A stretch of 64,000 bases of DNA. Origin: Candidatus Reidiella endopervernicosa. Its GTDB lineage: Bacteria > Pseudomonadota > Gammaproteobacteria > GCF-013343005. Below, piece by piece: positions 48,607 to 59,002 of this stretch. The stretch is from the NCBI RefSeq assembly GCF_013343005.1, contig NZ_CP054491.1, forward strand, positions 1,116,001 through 1,180,000, given 5' to 3'. The notes beneath the pieces are model-generated. The model saw only the letters and a program-made list of their open reading frames with translations, was not told where the DNA came from and ran no database searches. The stretch's first letter is position 1; each line of letters opens with the position of its first letter. Position numbers and translations under genes: made by a program.

Positions 48607-49446
48607 TCAAGCGGTTTTTTGTCCGCAGCTGGTGCGGATGTGGCCGCCGAGGTCGCGCTGCTGGCTGATGTTGGCGTAGCCCATCTCTGTTAGTAGTCCA
48701 TGCACAGGTTCGGCTTGGTTATAGCCATGCTCCAGGCAGAGATGGCCGTTTGGCTTGAGGTGGTTAAGGGCGCAGACGGCGATTTGGCGAATATCATCGA
48801 GTCCGTCGCTGCCGGAGGCGAGTGCGCTGAGCGGCTCAAATCGAACGTCACCCTGGTGCAGGTGAGGATCATCCGCTTCGATATAGGGGGGGTTGGAGAG
48901 GATCATCTCATACTGTTCCTCTTGCAGTGGCGTACACCAGCTGCCGAGTCGAAATTCGATGTTATTAATCGCATGTCGCTCGGCGTTCTGCTGTGCCACG
49001 CTGAGCGCAGCCTCGGAACGGTCGGTGGCGATGAGATGGCAGGCTGGGCGCTCGTGAGCGATCGCCAGTGAAATTGCACCGCTACCGGTGCCAAGATCGG
49101 CGATCGTCCACTGGGCATCGACGGGGATAATCGTCAGTGCGGACTCAACCAGTGTTTCGGTGTCGGGGCGTGGAATCAGGGTGTCTGCGGTGACCTTCAG
49201 TGCGAGTGACCAGAACTCGCGTTGCCCAATCAGGTGGGCGACCGGGCGCCCCTCGGCTCGCGCTGCAATTAACGCCCGAAAGCGGGACTCAGTATCGCTA
49301 TCAAGATGCTTCTCGGGCCAGGCGCGAAGATAGGTGCGCGACTTGTCGAGGATATGGCAGAGCAGCAGTTCGGCATCGAGCTGTGGACTCTCCGAGTGAC
49401 TCTCTAGCTGTTGTGTGGCCCACTTAAGTTGCGATTCGATGTCCAT
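48607..49446 (-). CDS. prmC: Release-factor glutamine methyltransferase PrmC
   Basis: The 279-residue SAM-dependent enzyme methylates the Gln of the GGQ motif in release factors. It has the N-terminal helical domain, the SAM loop ADLGTGSGAISLAIAHERP and the catalytic NPPYIE. It follows prfA, its substrate gene, by 40 bp. Confidence 0.97.
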   Translation of the reverse strand: MDIESQLKWATQQLESHSESPQLDAELLLCHILDKSRTYLRAWPEKHLDSDTESRFRALIAARAEGRPVAHLIGQREFWSLALKVTADTLIPRPDTETLVESALTIIPVDAQWTIADLGTGSGAISLAIAHERPACHLIATDRSEAALSVAQQNAERHAINNIEFRLGSWCTPLQEEQYEMILSNPPYIEADDPHLHQGDVRFEPLSALASGSDGLDDIRQIAVCALNHLKPNGHLCLEHGYNQAEPVHGLLTEMGYANISQQRDLGGHIRTSCGQKTA

Positions 49447-49486
49447 GTTATGTGCAGCTCAGATCGGGCCGTGGTGCGCCAGAAAA

Positions 49487-50572
49487 TCAGTCGTCGGCAA
49501 GAGCGGCGAGCTGGTCGGCCTGATACTCGTTGATCAGTGGATCGATGATGGCGGAGATACCACCCTGTAGCACCTCATCGAGCTTGTAGAGGGTCAGGTT
49601 GATTCGGTGGTCGGTAACACGTCCCTGCGGGAAGTTGTAGGTGCGAATGCGCTCGGAACGGTCGCCACTACCGACCAGTAGCTTGCGGGTTGCAGCGTTC
49701 TCGCTCGCCTGCTTCTCCTGCTCACTATTGAGCAGGCGCGCCTTTAATAGCGACATCGCGCGGGCGCGATTCTTGTGCTGTGAGCGCTCGTCCTGACACT
49801 CAACCACCACTCCGGTTGGCAGATGGGTAATGCGCACCGCAGAGTCGGTCTTGTTGACGTGCTGACCACCGGCGCCAGAGGCTCGGTAGGTGTCGACCTT
49901 GAGATCAGCGGTGTTGATCTCGATCTCCTCCACCTCATCGACCTCGGGCAGAATGGCGACGGTGCAGGCCGAGGTGTGGATGCGTCCCTGCGATTCGGTC
50001 TCGGGTACACGCTGTACACGATGGGCACCCGATTCGAATTTGAGGCGCGAGAAGGCGCCCTTGCCGATCACTCGCGCGATCACCTCTTTGTAACCGCCGT
50101 GTTCACCCTCGTTTTCGCTCAGTACCTCGATCTGCCAGCGCTGATTTTCGGCGTAACGGCTGTACATGCGGAACAGGTCTCCAGCGAACAGCGCTGCCTC
50201 ATCGCCGCCAGTGCCGGCGCGGATTTCAAGAAAGATATTGCTGCCGTCGCGTGGGTCTGTCGGTAGCAGCAACTTCTGTAGCTCCAGCTCCAGTTCGTCG
50301 CGACTCGCCTGCGCACTGCTCAGCTCATCCTCGGCCATGGCGCGCATCTCAGCATCATCATCCTTGAGCATCTCGTTGGCACTCTCGATATCATCGAGCG
50401 TGCCTTGATAGCGTTTGTAACTCTTCTCAAGCGGTTCGAGCTGCGCATACTCACGCGAGAGATCGCGGAAACGGTTCTGGTTGCTGATGATCTCGGCATC
50501 GGAGAGCAGTGCACCGATCTCTTCGAAGCGTTCGCTCAGATTCTCGAGCTTGAGCTGGATCGAGGCCTTCAC
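49487..50572 (-). CDS. prfA: Peptide chain release factor 1
   Basis: The 361-residue factor recognises UAA and UAG. The GGQ loop is [36 protein letters not shown] is a well-conserved stretch. Its ATG overlaps the hemA stop by 4 bp, the standard gammaproteobacterial hemA-prfA-prmC order. Confidence 0.98.
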   Translation of the reverse strand: MKASIQLKLENLSERFEEIGALLSDAEIISNQNRFRDLSREYAQLEPLEKSYKRYQGTLDDIESANEMLKDDDAEMRAMAEDELSSAQASRDELELELQKLLLPTDPRDGSNIFLEIRAGTGGDEAALFAGDLFRMYSRYAENQRWQIEVLSENEGEHGGYKEVIARVIGKGAFSRLKFESGAHRVQRVPETESQGRIHTSACTVAILPEVDEVEEIEINTADLKVDTYRASGAGGQHVNKTDSAVRITHLPTGVVVECQDERSQHKNRARAMSLLKARLLNSEQEKQASENAATRKLLVGSGDRSERIRTYNFPQGRVTDHRINLTLYKLDEVLQGGISAIIDPLINEYQADQLAALADD

Positions 50573-51843
50573 GACTCACCCTCCTGTGCTTCGGGTAGAT
50601 CAAGCAGTTGGCGGGCGTTCTCGATCAGATCGTTACGTCCCTCGAAACCGGCCTGTTTGATCTGCGCGCAGGGCTGGTGCAGCAGCTTGTTGGTCAGGGT
50701 GTTAGCGAGCCAGCGCATCACATCCTCGTTCGATTTGCCCTTGGAGAGCTGTGATAGCGCCTTCTCCATCAGCTCGTCTCGACACGCCTCGGCGCGACCG
50801 CGGTACTCGCGGATCAGGGAGACGGTGTCGAGCGAGCGCAGCCAGTTCATGAAATGGCTCGCCTGGATCTCGACGATATCCTCGGCCTGTTTGGCCGCCT
50901 CCTGGCGCGACTTGAGGTTCTCCTGAATCACCTCCTGCAGGTCATCGACGGTGTAGAGATAGACGTCGTTGAGTTCTGCCACCGACGGGTCGATATCACG
51001 CGGTACGGCGATGTCGACCATAAAGATCGGGCGGTGCTTGCGCTGTTTGAGTGCTTGCTTGACCGGCTCCTTGTGCAGGATTGGCTCCTGACTGGCGGTG
51101 GATGCGATAACGATATCGGCCTCGGCCAGATGGGCGGGTAGTTCATCGAGTGCGATGGCGTAACCGTCGTACTGACTGGCCAGTGTGTGCGCACGTTCGG
51201 CGGTGCGGTTGGCGACGATAATCCGGCCAATGCCGTTCTCGTGCAGATGCTGGGCGGCGAGCTCAATCGTCTCGCCCGCGCCGAGCAGCATTACCGTCTG
51301 TTCATTCAGCTCGCCAAAGATCTGCTTGGCGAGGCTGACGGCGGCGAAGGCAACCGAGACCGGACTGGAGCCGATCGCGGTATCGGTGCGAACCTGTTTG
51401 GCCACCGAGAAGGTGTGGTGGAAGAGGCGTTCCAGCAGGCTGCCGGTAGTGCCAGCATCAACCGCGTGCTGATAGGCGGTTTTGATCTGTCCCAGAATCT
51501 GCGGCTCACCGAGAATCAACGAATCGAGGCCGCTGGCCACGCGCAGCATGTGCTGTACCGCATCAATGTCGGGATGGAGGTAGACGTAGGGTTCAATCTC
51601 GCTACGCTCAAGGTTGTGGAACTCACAGAGCCAATCGATGATCTGATCACTACTCTGCTGCTTGTCGAGGCGGCAGTAGAGTTCGGTGCGATTACAGGTA
51701 GAGAGCAGCGCGGCCTCAGCCACTCCGGGCTGCTGATTAAGCGCCGTCAGCGCTCTCTGTAGATCCTCGGGGGCGAAGGTCACACGCTCACGAATCTCCA
51801 CAGGCGCAGTACGGTGGTTGATGCCGAGGGTGACAAATGACAT
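50569..51843 (-). CDS. hemA: Glutamyl-tRNA reductase
   Basis: The 424-residue enzyme makes glutamate-1-semialdehyde, the first committed step of tetrapyrrole synthesis. The catalytic Cys is in [12 protein letters not shown] (about residue 50), the tRNA/Glu site includes [16 protein letters not shown] and the NADPH fold [17 protein letters not shown]. It is divergent from the TPR lipoprotein gene. Confidence 0.98.
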   Translation of the reverse strand: MSFVTLGINHRTAPVEIRERVTFAPEDLQRALTALNQQPGVAEAALLSTCNRTELYCRLDKQQSSDQIIDWLCEFHNLERSEIEPYVYLHPDIDAVQHMLRVASGLDSLILGEPQILGQIKTAYQHAVDAGTTGSLLERLFHHTFSVAKQVRTDTAIGSSPVSVAFAAVSLAKQIFGELNEQTVMLLGAGETIELAAQHLHENGIGRIIVANRTAERAHTLASQYDGYAIALDELPAHLAEADIVIASTASQEPILHKEPVKQALKQRKHRPIFMVDIAVPRDIDPSVAELNDVYLYTVDDLQEVIQENLKSRQEAAKQAEDIVEIQASHFMNWLRSLDTVSLIREYRGRAEACRDELMEKALSQLSKGKSNEDVMRWLANTLTNKLLHQPCAQIKQAGFEGRNDLIENARQLLDLPEAQEGES

Positions 51844-51985
51844 GAATTGGTCAATCTATTAAAACGGACGGGAAATTTTGCGTGATGCGCTCAATGATTA
51901 CAAGCAACAGAATGGATAGTGGGCGAGAAAGGGATATATTTTACGGTATAGTGCCTCATCGACCCCATCGAGTGGAGGAAAGGGC

Positions 51986-53740
51986 TTGATTCCTGTTACC
52001 AAATACCTGCGTGCACCGTTGTTGTTGCTGATCTGCGGCTGGCTGTCGGCCTGTGCACAACTGCCTGAACAGACGCAGGGCGTGGCAGATGAGGGGGAGA
52101 GTGAAAAGAGTGCGGTGACTACCGCGAGCCCGGACGCGGAGAGCGCTAGCGGCTCAATCTCTCCGGAGCTGCTCTATACGCTGTTGATCGCCGAGGTGGC
52201 GGGGCAGCGCAAGGACTATGGTCTGGCCGTTGCCCACTACATCAAGGCGGCCTATCTCAGTGAAGATCCACAGATAGCCAAGCGCGCGACTCGTACGGCG
52301 CTGTTTGCACGCAATGGGGCGGCGGCGATTGATGGTGCCAAACGCTGGGTTGAGCTGGCGCCAGAGGCCATCGATGCCCGTCACCTGTTGGTGGTTCTGG
52401 CGTTGCGAAGTGGTGACGAGGAGCTGGCGCTGGATAATCTGGAGGCGATGGTTGCTCAGGACGGTGAGGCGGGGGTTGGGCGTGCGCTGAACCTCGCCAG
52501 TGCATCGTTCGCAAATAATGAAGAGCGTAAGCGGGCGTTATTGGTGATGGGCAAGCTGGCACAAAATCATCCGGAAAATGCCTCGGTCCACTACGCCTTC
52601 GCCAATCTTGCGCTGAGTGCCAATCAGGCCAAGGCAGCTGTAGAGGGTGCAGATCAGGCGTTGACGCTTAAGCCGGGCTGGCCTGAGGCGCGCTCGGTGC
52701 GTGGTCGGGCGCTGATTAAACTGGGCGATGTCGATGCGGGGCTGGCAGTGTTGGCCGCGTTGGTTGACGAGATGCCAGATTCCGAGCTCTATCGACTCAC
52801 CTATGCTCGGGCGTTGTTGGTGGCGGAGCGTCAGAGTGATGCGCTGAAACAGTTCCAGATCCTGACCGAGAAGAATCCCGACAATAGCGATGTTGCCTTT
52901 GCCTATGGGTTGTTGCTGATCGATGCCGGGGAGGTCGAGACGGCGAAACCGGTCTTTCAGGGGCTGATCGAACGTCGCCAGCGCCTGCACGATGCACACT
53001 ACTTTCTTGGTCGTATCGAGGAACAGTTGGAGAATCATCGCAAGGCGATCGACCACTATGCGGTGGTCGTTGCAGGCGAGCGACTCTACGACGCACAGCT
53101 GCGGGTGGCACGGCTCTGGTACCGCCTTGGCAATCTCGATAAAGGGCGTGAACACCTGAAGAAGCTGCGTGATCACAATCCCGAATTTGCGGTGCCATTC
53201 TTTGAGGCAGAGGCAGCGTTACTGCAGGACTCAGGTGCCTATGAGGAGGCGATGAAGCTCTACGATGAAGCGTTGTTGTCCCACCCGGAGAACGCGGATC
53301 TGCTCTATGCGCGTGCCTTGACTGCGGAGAAGATCGGGCGCATCGATCTGCTGGAACGCGATCTGCGCAAGATCCTCGAGAAGAACCCTGAAGATACACG
53401 CAGCCTCAATGCGCTGGGTTATACCCTGGTCGATAAGACCGAACGTTATCAAGAGGCGAAGCAGCTAATCGAACACGCCTACCGTCTGCAGCCGAAGGAG
53501 CCATCGATTCTCGATAGCATGGGGTGGCTCAACTATCGGCTGGGTAATCACGAACAGGCGATCGATTTTCTACGCAAGGCGCTGAGTAATCTGCAGGATG
53601 GTGAAATTGCTGCCCACCTTGGTGAGGTACTCTGGGTGAGTGGTGAGCAGGATGAGGCGCGTCAGATCTGGAAAAAGGCAATTGATATCGAGCCTGATAA
53701 CAAGATCCTCAAACGAGTCATGGAGCGGTTCCTGAAGTGA
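51986..53740 (+). CDS. TPR-repeat lipoprotein
   Basis: The 584-residue protein starts at TTG 51986, placed 8 bp after TGGAGGAA. It has a lipoprotein signal with lipobox LSAC (Cys23), then a chain of TPR units through to the C-terminus (for example ALNLASASFANNEERKRALL, VAFAYGLLLIDAGEVETAKP, SILDSMGWLNYRLGNHEQAI). In Pseudomonas an equivalent gene lies between hemA and lolB-ispE. Here ispE follows directly with no lolB. The function is likely envelope-associated protein interaction; partners are unknown. Confidence 0.9.
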   Translation: MIPVTKYLRAPLLLLICGWLSACAQLPEQTQGVADEGESEKSAVTTASPDAESASGSISPELLYTLLIAEVAGQRKDYGLAVAHYIKAAYLSEDPQIAKRATRTALFARNGAAAIDGAKRWVELAPEAIDARHLLVVLALRSGDEELALDNLEAMVAQDGEAGVGRALNLASASFANNEERKRALLVMGKLAQNHPENASVHYAFANLALSANQAKAAVEGADQALTLKPGWPEARSVRGRALIKLGDVDAGLAVLAALVDEMPDSELYRLTYARALLVAERQSDALKQFQILTEKNPDNSDVAFAYGLLLIDAGEVETAKPVFQGLIERRQRLHDAHYFLGRIEEQLENHRKAIDHYAVVVAGERLYDAQLRVARLWYRLGNLDKGREHLKKLRDHNPEFAVPFFEAEAALLQDSGAYEEAMKLYDEALLSHPENADLLYARALTAEKIGRIDLLERDLRKILEKNPEDTRSLNALGYTLVDKTERYQEAKQLIEHAYRLQPKEPSILDSMGWLNYRLGNHEQAIDFLRKALSNLQDGEIAAHLGEVLWVSGEQDEARQIWKKAIDIEPDNKILKRVMERFLK

Positions 53741-53795
53741 GGCTGCTCTGCATAGCGGTCAGCGCTAGAATTTAGTACCTGATCAGATCTTATCG

Positions 53796-54647
53796 ATGGA
53801 TACGTCAAACGCCGACGGTTGGCCTGCACCCGCCAAGCTGAACCTTTTCCTACATATCACGGGCCGTCGTGACGACGGCTATCATCTGCTGCAAACCCTG
53901 TTTCAATTTGTCGATTATGGCGACACGCTGACCTTTCATCTGCGTGAAGATGGGGTGATCTCACGCCGCTCAGCGCTCGCTGGTGTGCCGCCCGAGACCG
54001 ATCTGGTGGTGCGTGCAGCTCGAGCACTGCAGGGGCATTGCAATGCCGCGCTGGGGGTCGATATCGAGGTAGACAAACATCTGCCGATGGGCGGTGGCCT
54101 GGGTGGGGGCAGTTCAGATGCCGCCACTACGCTGGTGGCGTTGAACCATCTCTGGGGCTGTGGGCTTGATCAGGATCAGCTGGCCGAGCTTGGTATTGGG
54201 CTTGGTGCTGACGTGCCGGTGTTTGTGCGTGGATTGGCTGCCTGGGCGGAGGGTGTGGGTGAAAAACTGCAGCCGGTCAGTGTGCCTGAGCCCTGGTATC
54301 TGGTGGTCACTCCTCCGGTGGCCGTCGCAACCGCTACAGTTTTTGGTGCTTCGGAATTGACACGCGATTGCCCTCCCATCACAATACGCGACTTTCTCTC
54401 TGGCGAGGGGAGGAATGTCTGTGAGCCGGTAGTAAGAGCAAACTACCCCGAGGTCGATAACGCAATGCGTTGGCTTGCCAAATATGGTGAGCCACTAATG
54501 ACCGGAACGGGGGCGTGTATCTTTGTCGCCTTTGAGCAGCAGCAGCAGGCGCGAGCGGTGCTCGATCAGCTGCCTGCAGGATTGAACGGTTTTGTCGCCA
54601 AGGGTGCGAACCGTTCTCCGCTTCTCGATCGGCTCGAGACAGCATAG
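53796..54647 (+). CDS. ispE: 4-diphosphocytidyl-2-C-methyl-D-erythritol kinase
   Basis: The 283-residue GHMP kinase phosphorylates an intermediate of the non-mevalonate isoprenoid pathway. It has WPAPAKLNLFLHITGRRDDG at the N-terminus, the ATP loop LPMGGGLGGGSSDAATTLVA and the C-terminal LMTGTGACIFVAF. The tRNA-Gln gene begins 6 bp after its stop. Confidence 0.97.
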   Translation: MDTSNADGWPAPAKLNLFLHITGRRDDGYHLLQTLFQFVDYGDTLTFHLREDGVISRRSALAGVPPETDLVVRAARALQGHCNAALGVDIEVDKHLPMGGGLGGGSSDAATTLVALNHLWGCGLDQDQLAELGIGLGADVPVFVRGLAAWAEGVGEKLQPVSVPEPWYLVVTPPVAVATATVFGASELTRDCPPITIRDFLSGEGRNVCEPVVRANYPEVDNAMRWLAKYGEPLMTGTGACIFVAFEQQQQARAVLDQLPAGLNGFVAKGANRSPLLDRLETA

Positions 54648-54653
54648 ATTTTT

Positions 54654-54728
54654 TGGGGTGTCGCCAAGCGGTAAGGCACGGGGTTTTGATCTCCGCATAC
54701 CCAGGTTCGAATCCTGGCACCCCAGCCA
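54654..54728 (+). tRNA. tRNA-Gln (anticodon UUG)
   Basis: A 75-nt cloverleaf including an encoded CCA. The acceptor TGGGGTG pairs with CACCCCA, the anticodon loop is TTTTGAT (TTG), and the T arm is CCAGG-TTCGAAT-CCTGG. The position between ispE and prs is conserved in Pseudomonas-type genomes. Confidence 0.95.
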
Positions 54729-54883
54729 TATTAATCTGCCGCAGGCAGTCGTCGCAGCAGAGGGGCGCCAGGATGAGAACCAGCAAGGTTCGACCGGCGA
54801 CCAAGGGAGCCGGAACAGCGAGCAAAGCGAGCTGGCCCGCAGGGCGAAGGACGTAGTCCTGAGTAATCCTGGCACCCCAGCCA
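54710..54883. repeat. Duplicated tRNA-Gln 3' end flanking a 136-bp insert
   Basis: The 19 bases AATCCTGGCACCCCAGCCA that end the tRNA (54710-54728) recur exactly at 54865-54883. Both copies are followed by similar AT-rich bases and a small palindrome, CTGCC-GCA-GGCAG and CTGCC-CTG-GGCAG. The 136 bp between them hold no gene. The pattern resembles attachment-site repeats left by an integrating element or a tandem duplication of the tRNA tail with its terminator. Confidence 0.85.
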
Positions 54884-54942
54884 TTTTAAACTGCCCTGGG
54901 CAGTGACCATTAATATGTTGATACGACCTAGGTGGATCAGAC

Positions 54943-55902
54943 ATGTCAGATAGCAAGATGATGGTATTCACGGGTAACTCGAACCCGAAGCTTGCGCAGG
55001 ATATTGTCAACCATCTGCGGATGCCGCTCGGAAAGGCGGTCACGGGACAGTTCAGCGACGGTGAGGTGATGGTCGAGATTATGGAGAACGTCCGTGGTAA
55101 GGATGTCTTCATTGTGCAGCCGACCTGTAAGCCAACCAATGACAATTTGATGGAGCTGATGGTGATGGTCGACGCACTACGTCGCTCATCAGCGGCTCGC
55201 GTTACCGCAGTGATCCCTTACTTTGGTTATGCACGTCAGGATCGTCGACCGCGCTCTGCCAGGGTGCCGATAACTGCCAAGGTGGTTGCGGATATGTTGA
55301 CCAATGTCGGTGCTGATCGTCTGTTAACCGTTGATCTGCATGCCGACCAGATTCAGGGCTTCTTCGGGATTCCTGTCGATAATGTTTACGCTTCACCAAT
55401 TTTGCTGGGTGATATCTGGCGCAATAAAAATGATGGTGAAGACCTGATGGTGGTCTCGCCTGATGTGGGGGGGGTGGTGCGTGCACGCGCGCTGGCCAAG
55501 CGTCTCGATGATGCCGATTTGGCGATTATCGACAAACGTCGACCTATGGCTAACGTGGCGCAGGTGATGCATATCATCGGAGATGTCGAAGGACGTTCAT
55601 GCATCCTGGTCGATGATCTGGTCGATACAGCGGGCACGCTCTGTCAGGCGGCGAAGGCGCTCAAGGAGCACGGCGCAGCCAGTGTTAAGGCCTATATCAC
55701 CCATCCGGTGCTCTCCGGGCCGGCGGTCGATAATCTCGATAACTCTGAGCTTGATGAGCTGGTAGTGACCGACACCATCCCGCTCAATGAGCAGGCGCGG
55801 GCATCAACAAAGATTCGTCAGCTTTCGCTTGCCGAGATGCTGGGCGAGACGATGCTGCGTATTAGTAATGAGGAGTCGGTTAGCACCCTCTTCATGGATT
55901 AG
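54943..55902 (+). CDS. prs: Ribose-phosphate pyrophosphokinase
   Basis: The 319-residue enzyme makes PRPP from ribose-5-phosphate and ATP for nucleotide, His and Trp synthesis. It shows [20 protein letters not shown], the flexible loop [16 protein letters not shown], and the PRPP loop [18 protein letters not shown]. Length and motifs are those of the class I enzymes. Confidence 0.98.
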   Translation: MSDSKMMVFTGNSNPKLAQDIVNHLRMPLGKAVTGQFSDGEVMVEIMENVRGKDVFIVQPTCKPTNDNLMELMVMVDALRRSSAARVTAVIPYFGYARQDRRPRSARVPITAKVVADMLTNVGADRLLTVDLHADQIQGFFGIPVDNVYASPILLGDIWRNKNDGEDLMVVSPDVGGVVRARALAKRLDDADLAIIDKRRPMANVAQVMHIIGDVEGRSCILVDDLVDTAGTLCQAAKALKEHGAASVKAYITHPVLSGPAVDNLDNSELDELVVTDTIPLNEQARASTKIRQLSLAEMLGETMLRISNEESVSTLFMD

Positions 55903-56009
55903 TTTTTTATCGTTCGGCGAGAGCCGGACAGATGTAGCTGCTGAACCTGGTCGCGGGGGAGGCAAACCAGCCACCCAGTGTGGCGTTTTTTTACTTTAGG
56001 AGAAGTACC

Positions 56010-56657
56010 ATGGAAACATTTGAACTGAACGTAGAAGTACGTACGGACACAGGGAAGGGTGCGAGCCGCCGCCTGCGTCGTGCGGATAAGGTGCCGGGTA
56101 TCCTTTACGGTGCCGGTAAGGATCCGATCTCACTGACCCTGGGTCACAACGATCTGTTCCACCACGCTGAGCACGAGGCGTTCTACTCGCATATTCTGAC
56201 CCTGCATGTCGATGGCAAGGATGAGAAGGCGGTACTTAAGGATATGCAGCGCCACCCTTACAAGCCGGTCATCATGCACGTCGACTTCCTGCGCGTCGAT
56301 ATGAACGAGAAGATCCGCATGAACGTACCGCTTCACTTCCTCAACGAAGATACCGCTCCGGGCGTCAAGCTCGAGGGTGGTCGTATCTCCCATGCGATCA
56401 ACGAGGTCGAGATCATCTGTCTGCCAGGTGCGCTGCCTGAGTTCATTGAGGTCGATCTCGGCGAGCTGAAGATCGGCGATATGGTTCACATGTCAGATCT
56501 GAAGCTGCCCGAGGGTGTCGAGATCGTCGAGCTGATGCACGGTGCCGAGCACGATCAGCCCGTTGCCTCTGTCCAGAAGGCGCGTGGCGGATCGGATGAA
56601 GAGGCCGAGAGTGAAGAGGCTGTTGCTGAGGGCGAAGGCGAGGGCGAGGGCGAATAA
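56010..56657 (+). CDS. rplY: 50S ribosomal protein L25/Ctc
   Basis: The 215-residue two-domain L25 (Ctc type) binds 5S rRNA. I start at METFELNVEVRTDTGKG, preceded by AGGAGA; a start 10 codons upstream lacks a site. It ends in an acidic tail (DEEAESEEAVAEGEGEGEGE), common in the long form. Confidence 0.97.
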   Translation: METFELNVEVRTDTGKGASRRLRRADKVPGILYGAGKDPISLTLGHNDLFHHAEHEAFYSHILTLHVDGKDEKAVLKDMQRHPYKPVIMHVDFLRVDMNEKIRMNVPLHFLNEDTAPGVKLEGGRISHAINEVEIICLPGALPEFIEVDLGELKIGDMVHMSDLKLPEGVEIVELMHGAEHDQPVASVQKARGGSDEEAESEEAVAEGEGEGEGE

Positions 56658-56699
56658 GCCCCGTTTCTCTGTTGCTGAGACCGGTGAGCGGGAGGTTGT

Positions 56700-57287
56700 A
56701 TGGCGGCTGACCGCGCCGGTTTCGATCTTATAGTAGGGCTGGGGAATCCCGGCCCTTCTTATGAGCAGACCCGTCACAATGTCGGTTTCTGGTGGGTGGA
56801 TGATCTCGCATCCCGTTATGGTTGTGCGCTTCGAACTGAGGCGAAATATAACGGCGATGTCTGTCGTGCCACCATCGAAGGACACGACTGTCGGCTGCTC
56901 AAGCCCATGACCTTCATGAACCGTAGTGGTCAGCCGCTCTCTGCGCTGGCCAACTTTTTCAAGATACCTGCTGAACGTATTCTGGTCGCACACGATGACC
57001 TCGATCTGCCACCGGGCACCATCCGTCTGAAGAAGGGCGGTGGTCACGGGGGGCATAATGGTCTGCGCGATATCATCAGCTGCTTCGGCAAGGATTTCTA
57101 TCGGTTGCGGATCGGAATCGGTCACCCCGGTCACCGTGATCAGGTCACCGATTTTGTACTGGGACGCCCGGCGGCAGCAGATCGCGAGGCGATCGTCGGT
57201 ACCCTTGATGATGCGACCCGTTCGCTGCCCGATATGCTCGATGGGAACCTCGACCGTGTGATGCAGCAGCTTCACACCCTTAAATAG
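56700..57287 (+). CDS. pth: Peptidyl-tRNA hydrolase
   Basis: The 195-residue enzyme recycles peptidyl-tRNAs. The catalytic His is in GNPGPSYEQTRHNVGFWW (about residue 28), with the conserved Asn in MTFMNRSGQPLSA and Asp in LVAHDDLDLPPGTIRLKKGG. GGGAGG precedes the ATG. Confidence 0.98.
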   Translation: MAADRAGFDLIVGLGNPGPSYEQTRHNVGFWWVDDLASRYGCALRTEAKYNGDVCRATIEGHDCRLLKPMTFMNRSGQPLSALANFFKIPAERILVAHDDLDLPPGTIRLKKGGGHGGHNGLRDIISCFGKDFYRLRIGIGHPGHRDQVTDFVLGRPAAADREAIVGTLDDATRSLPDMLDGNLDRVMQQLHTLK

Positions 57288-57305
57288 TAGAGATGGGATT
57301 ACACC

Positions 57306-58397
57306 ATGGGATTTAAATGCGGAATTGTCGGACTGCCCAATGTCGGTAAGTCGACCCTCTTCAATGCGCTGACCAAGGCGGGTATTCAGGCCGAGAACTA
57401 CCCCTTCTGCACCATTGAGCCCAATGTGGGTGTAGTGCCGATGCCCGATCCTCGTCTCGACAGATTGGCCGAGATCGTCTCGCCTGAGCGAATTTTGCCG
57501 ACCACCATGGAGTTCGTCGATATCGCAGGGCTGGTGGCGGGTGCTTCCAAGGGTGAGGGGCTAGGTAACAAGTTCCTCGCCAATATTCGTGAGACCGATG
57601 CGATTGCTCAGGTGGTGCGCTGTTTCGAAGATGAGAACGTGGTGCACGTGGCCGGCAAGGTTCACCCGCTGGACGATGTTGAGGTGATCAACACCGAACT
57701 GATGCTGGCCGATATGGATACGGTCGATAAGGGCATCCAGCGCGTCTCACGCATTGCCAAGGGTGGTGACAAGACTGCCAAGGCACAGATGCCACTGTTC
57801 GAGGAGGTACGTGCAGCACTCGACGAGGGCAAGATGGTGCGTGCCATGGGGCTGAATGAGGATCAGCTGGAGCTGCTCTATGAGCTTCACCTGCTGACCA
57901 TCAAACCGACCATGTATATCGCAAATGTCGCCGAGGATGGTTTCGAAAATAATCCGCATCTGGACGCGGTCAAGGAGCTGGCTGCTGCCGAAGGCGCTGA
58001 GGTGGTTGCGGTCTGTGCATCAATCGAGTCGGAGATAGTAGAGCTCGATGCCGAGGATGCTGAGGCGTTCCTTGATGAACTGGGTCTAGATGAGCCAGGC
58101 CTAAATCGTGTGATTCGTGCGGGTTATGAGTTGCTAGGATTGCAGACCTACTTCACCGCTGGCGTGCAAGAGGTGCGAGCCTGGACGGTCAAGATCGGTG
58201 CCACCGCGCCGCAGGCGGCGGGAGTGATCCACACCGACTTCGAGAAGGGCTTTATCCGTGCCGAGGTGACCTCTTACGACGACTTTGTCGCCTGTAACGG
58301 TGAGCAGGGCGCCAAGGAGGCGGGTAAGCTCAGGCTCGAGGGTAAGGAGTACATCGTCAAGGATGGTGATGTAATGCACTTCCGATTCAACGTTTAA
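57306..58397 (+). CDS. ychF: Ribosome-binding ATPase YchF
   Basis: The 363-residue Obg-family protein has the P-loop [18 protein letters not shown], the switch region [19 protein letters not shown] and a C-terminal TGS domain ending [11 protein letters not shown]. It binds ATP rather than GTP in E. coli and associates with ribosomes. It lies 18 bp after pth, in the usual pair. Confidence 0.98.
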   Translation: MGFKCGIVGLPNVGKSTLFNALTKAGIQAENYPFCTIEPNVGVVPMPDPRLDRLAEIVSPERILPTTMEFVDIAGLVAGASKGEGLGNKFLANIRETDAIAQVVRCFEDENVVHVAGKVHPLDDVEVINTELMLADMDTVDKGIQRVSRIAKGGDKTAKAQMPLFEEVRAALDEGKMVRAMGLNEDQLELLYELHLLTIKPTMYIANVAEDGFENNPHLDAVKELAAAEGAEVVAVCASIESEIVELDAEDAEAFLDELGLDEPGLNRVIRAGYELLGLQTYFTAGVQEVRAWTVKIGATAPQAAGVIHTDFEKGFIRAEVTSYDDFVACNGEQGAKEAGKLRLEGKEYIVKDGDVMHFRFNV

Positions 58398-58409
58398 GAC
58401 CTTTCTCCC

Positions 58410-58438
58410 TTGACAGCAAGGCGCTCAGGCAGCAAAAT
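58410..58438 (+). promoter_or_regulatory. Promoter for tRNA-Met
   Basis: A perfect -35 TTGACA (58410-58415) and -10 CAAAAT (58433-58438) are spaced 17 bp, followed by a GC-rich discriminator (CCCGC) as expected for stringently controlled stable-RNA promoters. The mature tRNA begins 15 bp later. Confidence 0.65.
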
Positions 58439-58453
58439 CCCGCTTCCAATTTT

Positions 58454-58530
58454 GGCTATGTAGCTCAGCTGGTTAGAGCACATCACTCATAATGATGGGG
58501 TCCCCTGTTCGAATCAGGGCATAGCCACCA
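58454..58530 (+). tRNA. tRNA-Met (elongator, anticodon CAU)
   Basis: A 77-nt cloverleaf with encoded CCA. The acceptor GGCTATG pairs with CATAGCC, the anticodon stem-loop is CATCA-CTCATAA-TGATG and the T loop TTCGAAT. The acceptor is paired at position 1, unlike initiator tRNA; a lysidine-modified Ile tRNA is less likely given its similarity to E. coli metT. Confidence 0.93.
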
Positions 58531-58536
58531 TACAAC

Positions 58537-58570
58537 AAAAGGGCTTAGCTTCGGCTAGGCCCTTTTCTTT
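58537..58570 (+). terminator. Rho-independent terminator after tRNA-Met
   Basis: The stem AAAAGGGCTTAGC / GCTAGGCCCTTTT closes a TTCG tetraloop and is followed by CTTTTT. Confidence 0.92.
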
Positions 58571-58949
58571 TTCTGAATTGTAAGAGGCGCATTGGAAAAT
58601 GCTGGCCTGGCTGCCGATGTGGTATTTAGGCATAGCCGCTTTGATCCTATATACATCGCATAATAGTCAGGCCATTAGTTCAGTTGGCGAATTGTTGGTT
58701 GATACCGACATCGAGAAAAAGTGTGCCATCTGCTTTGCAGAGGTCTGTCTAGTGCTCGTAGAACGTCGGACGGTGAATCCGTCAGACGAGTACTGATGGT
58801 TCACTTATGTAGGTCAGCTTTGGTGTCGTTACCGCTGAATATCCTACTACTTCCTCCATCGAAGCATCGCAGGTGCGGTAACAGTTGCGTAAGTGGCGCA
58901 GAGTGTTGGTTCGAGGCGTGATAAAAGGTGGTCATGGAAGAGGTGGTAT
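58571..58949. other. Intergenic stretch, no supported gene
   Basis: A 65-codon frame from 58599 has hydrophobic residues at its start (WLPMWYLGIAALILYTS) but no good ribosome site and no recognisable continuation, so it is not called. Nothing else is seen. Confidence 0.5.
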
Positions 58950-58981
58950 AAAAAAAGCCCGCGACAATCGCGGGCTTTTTA
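58950..58981 (-). terminator. Rho-independent terminator, probably bidirectional
   Basis: The stem AAAAAGCCCGCGA / TCGCGGGCTTTTT closes a 3-nt CAA loop, with A and T tracts on both sides. It lies 21 bp past the end of the minus-strand gene at 59003. Confidence 0.93.
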
Positions 58982-59002
58982 TACAACTAAGTAAGGTGTT
59001 TT

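Noticed and set aside
58454-58530. Initiator tRNA-Met or Ile2 tRNA
   Set aside because: The first acceptor base pair is formed, unlike initiator tRNA, and the sequence is close to elongator Met tRNA.
58599-58796. 65-codon frame with a hydrophobic start
   Set aside because: No ribosome-binding site, no recognisable domain and no neighbour support.
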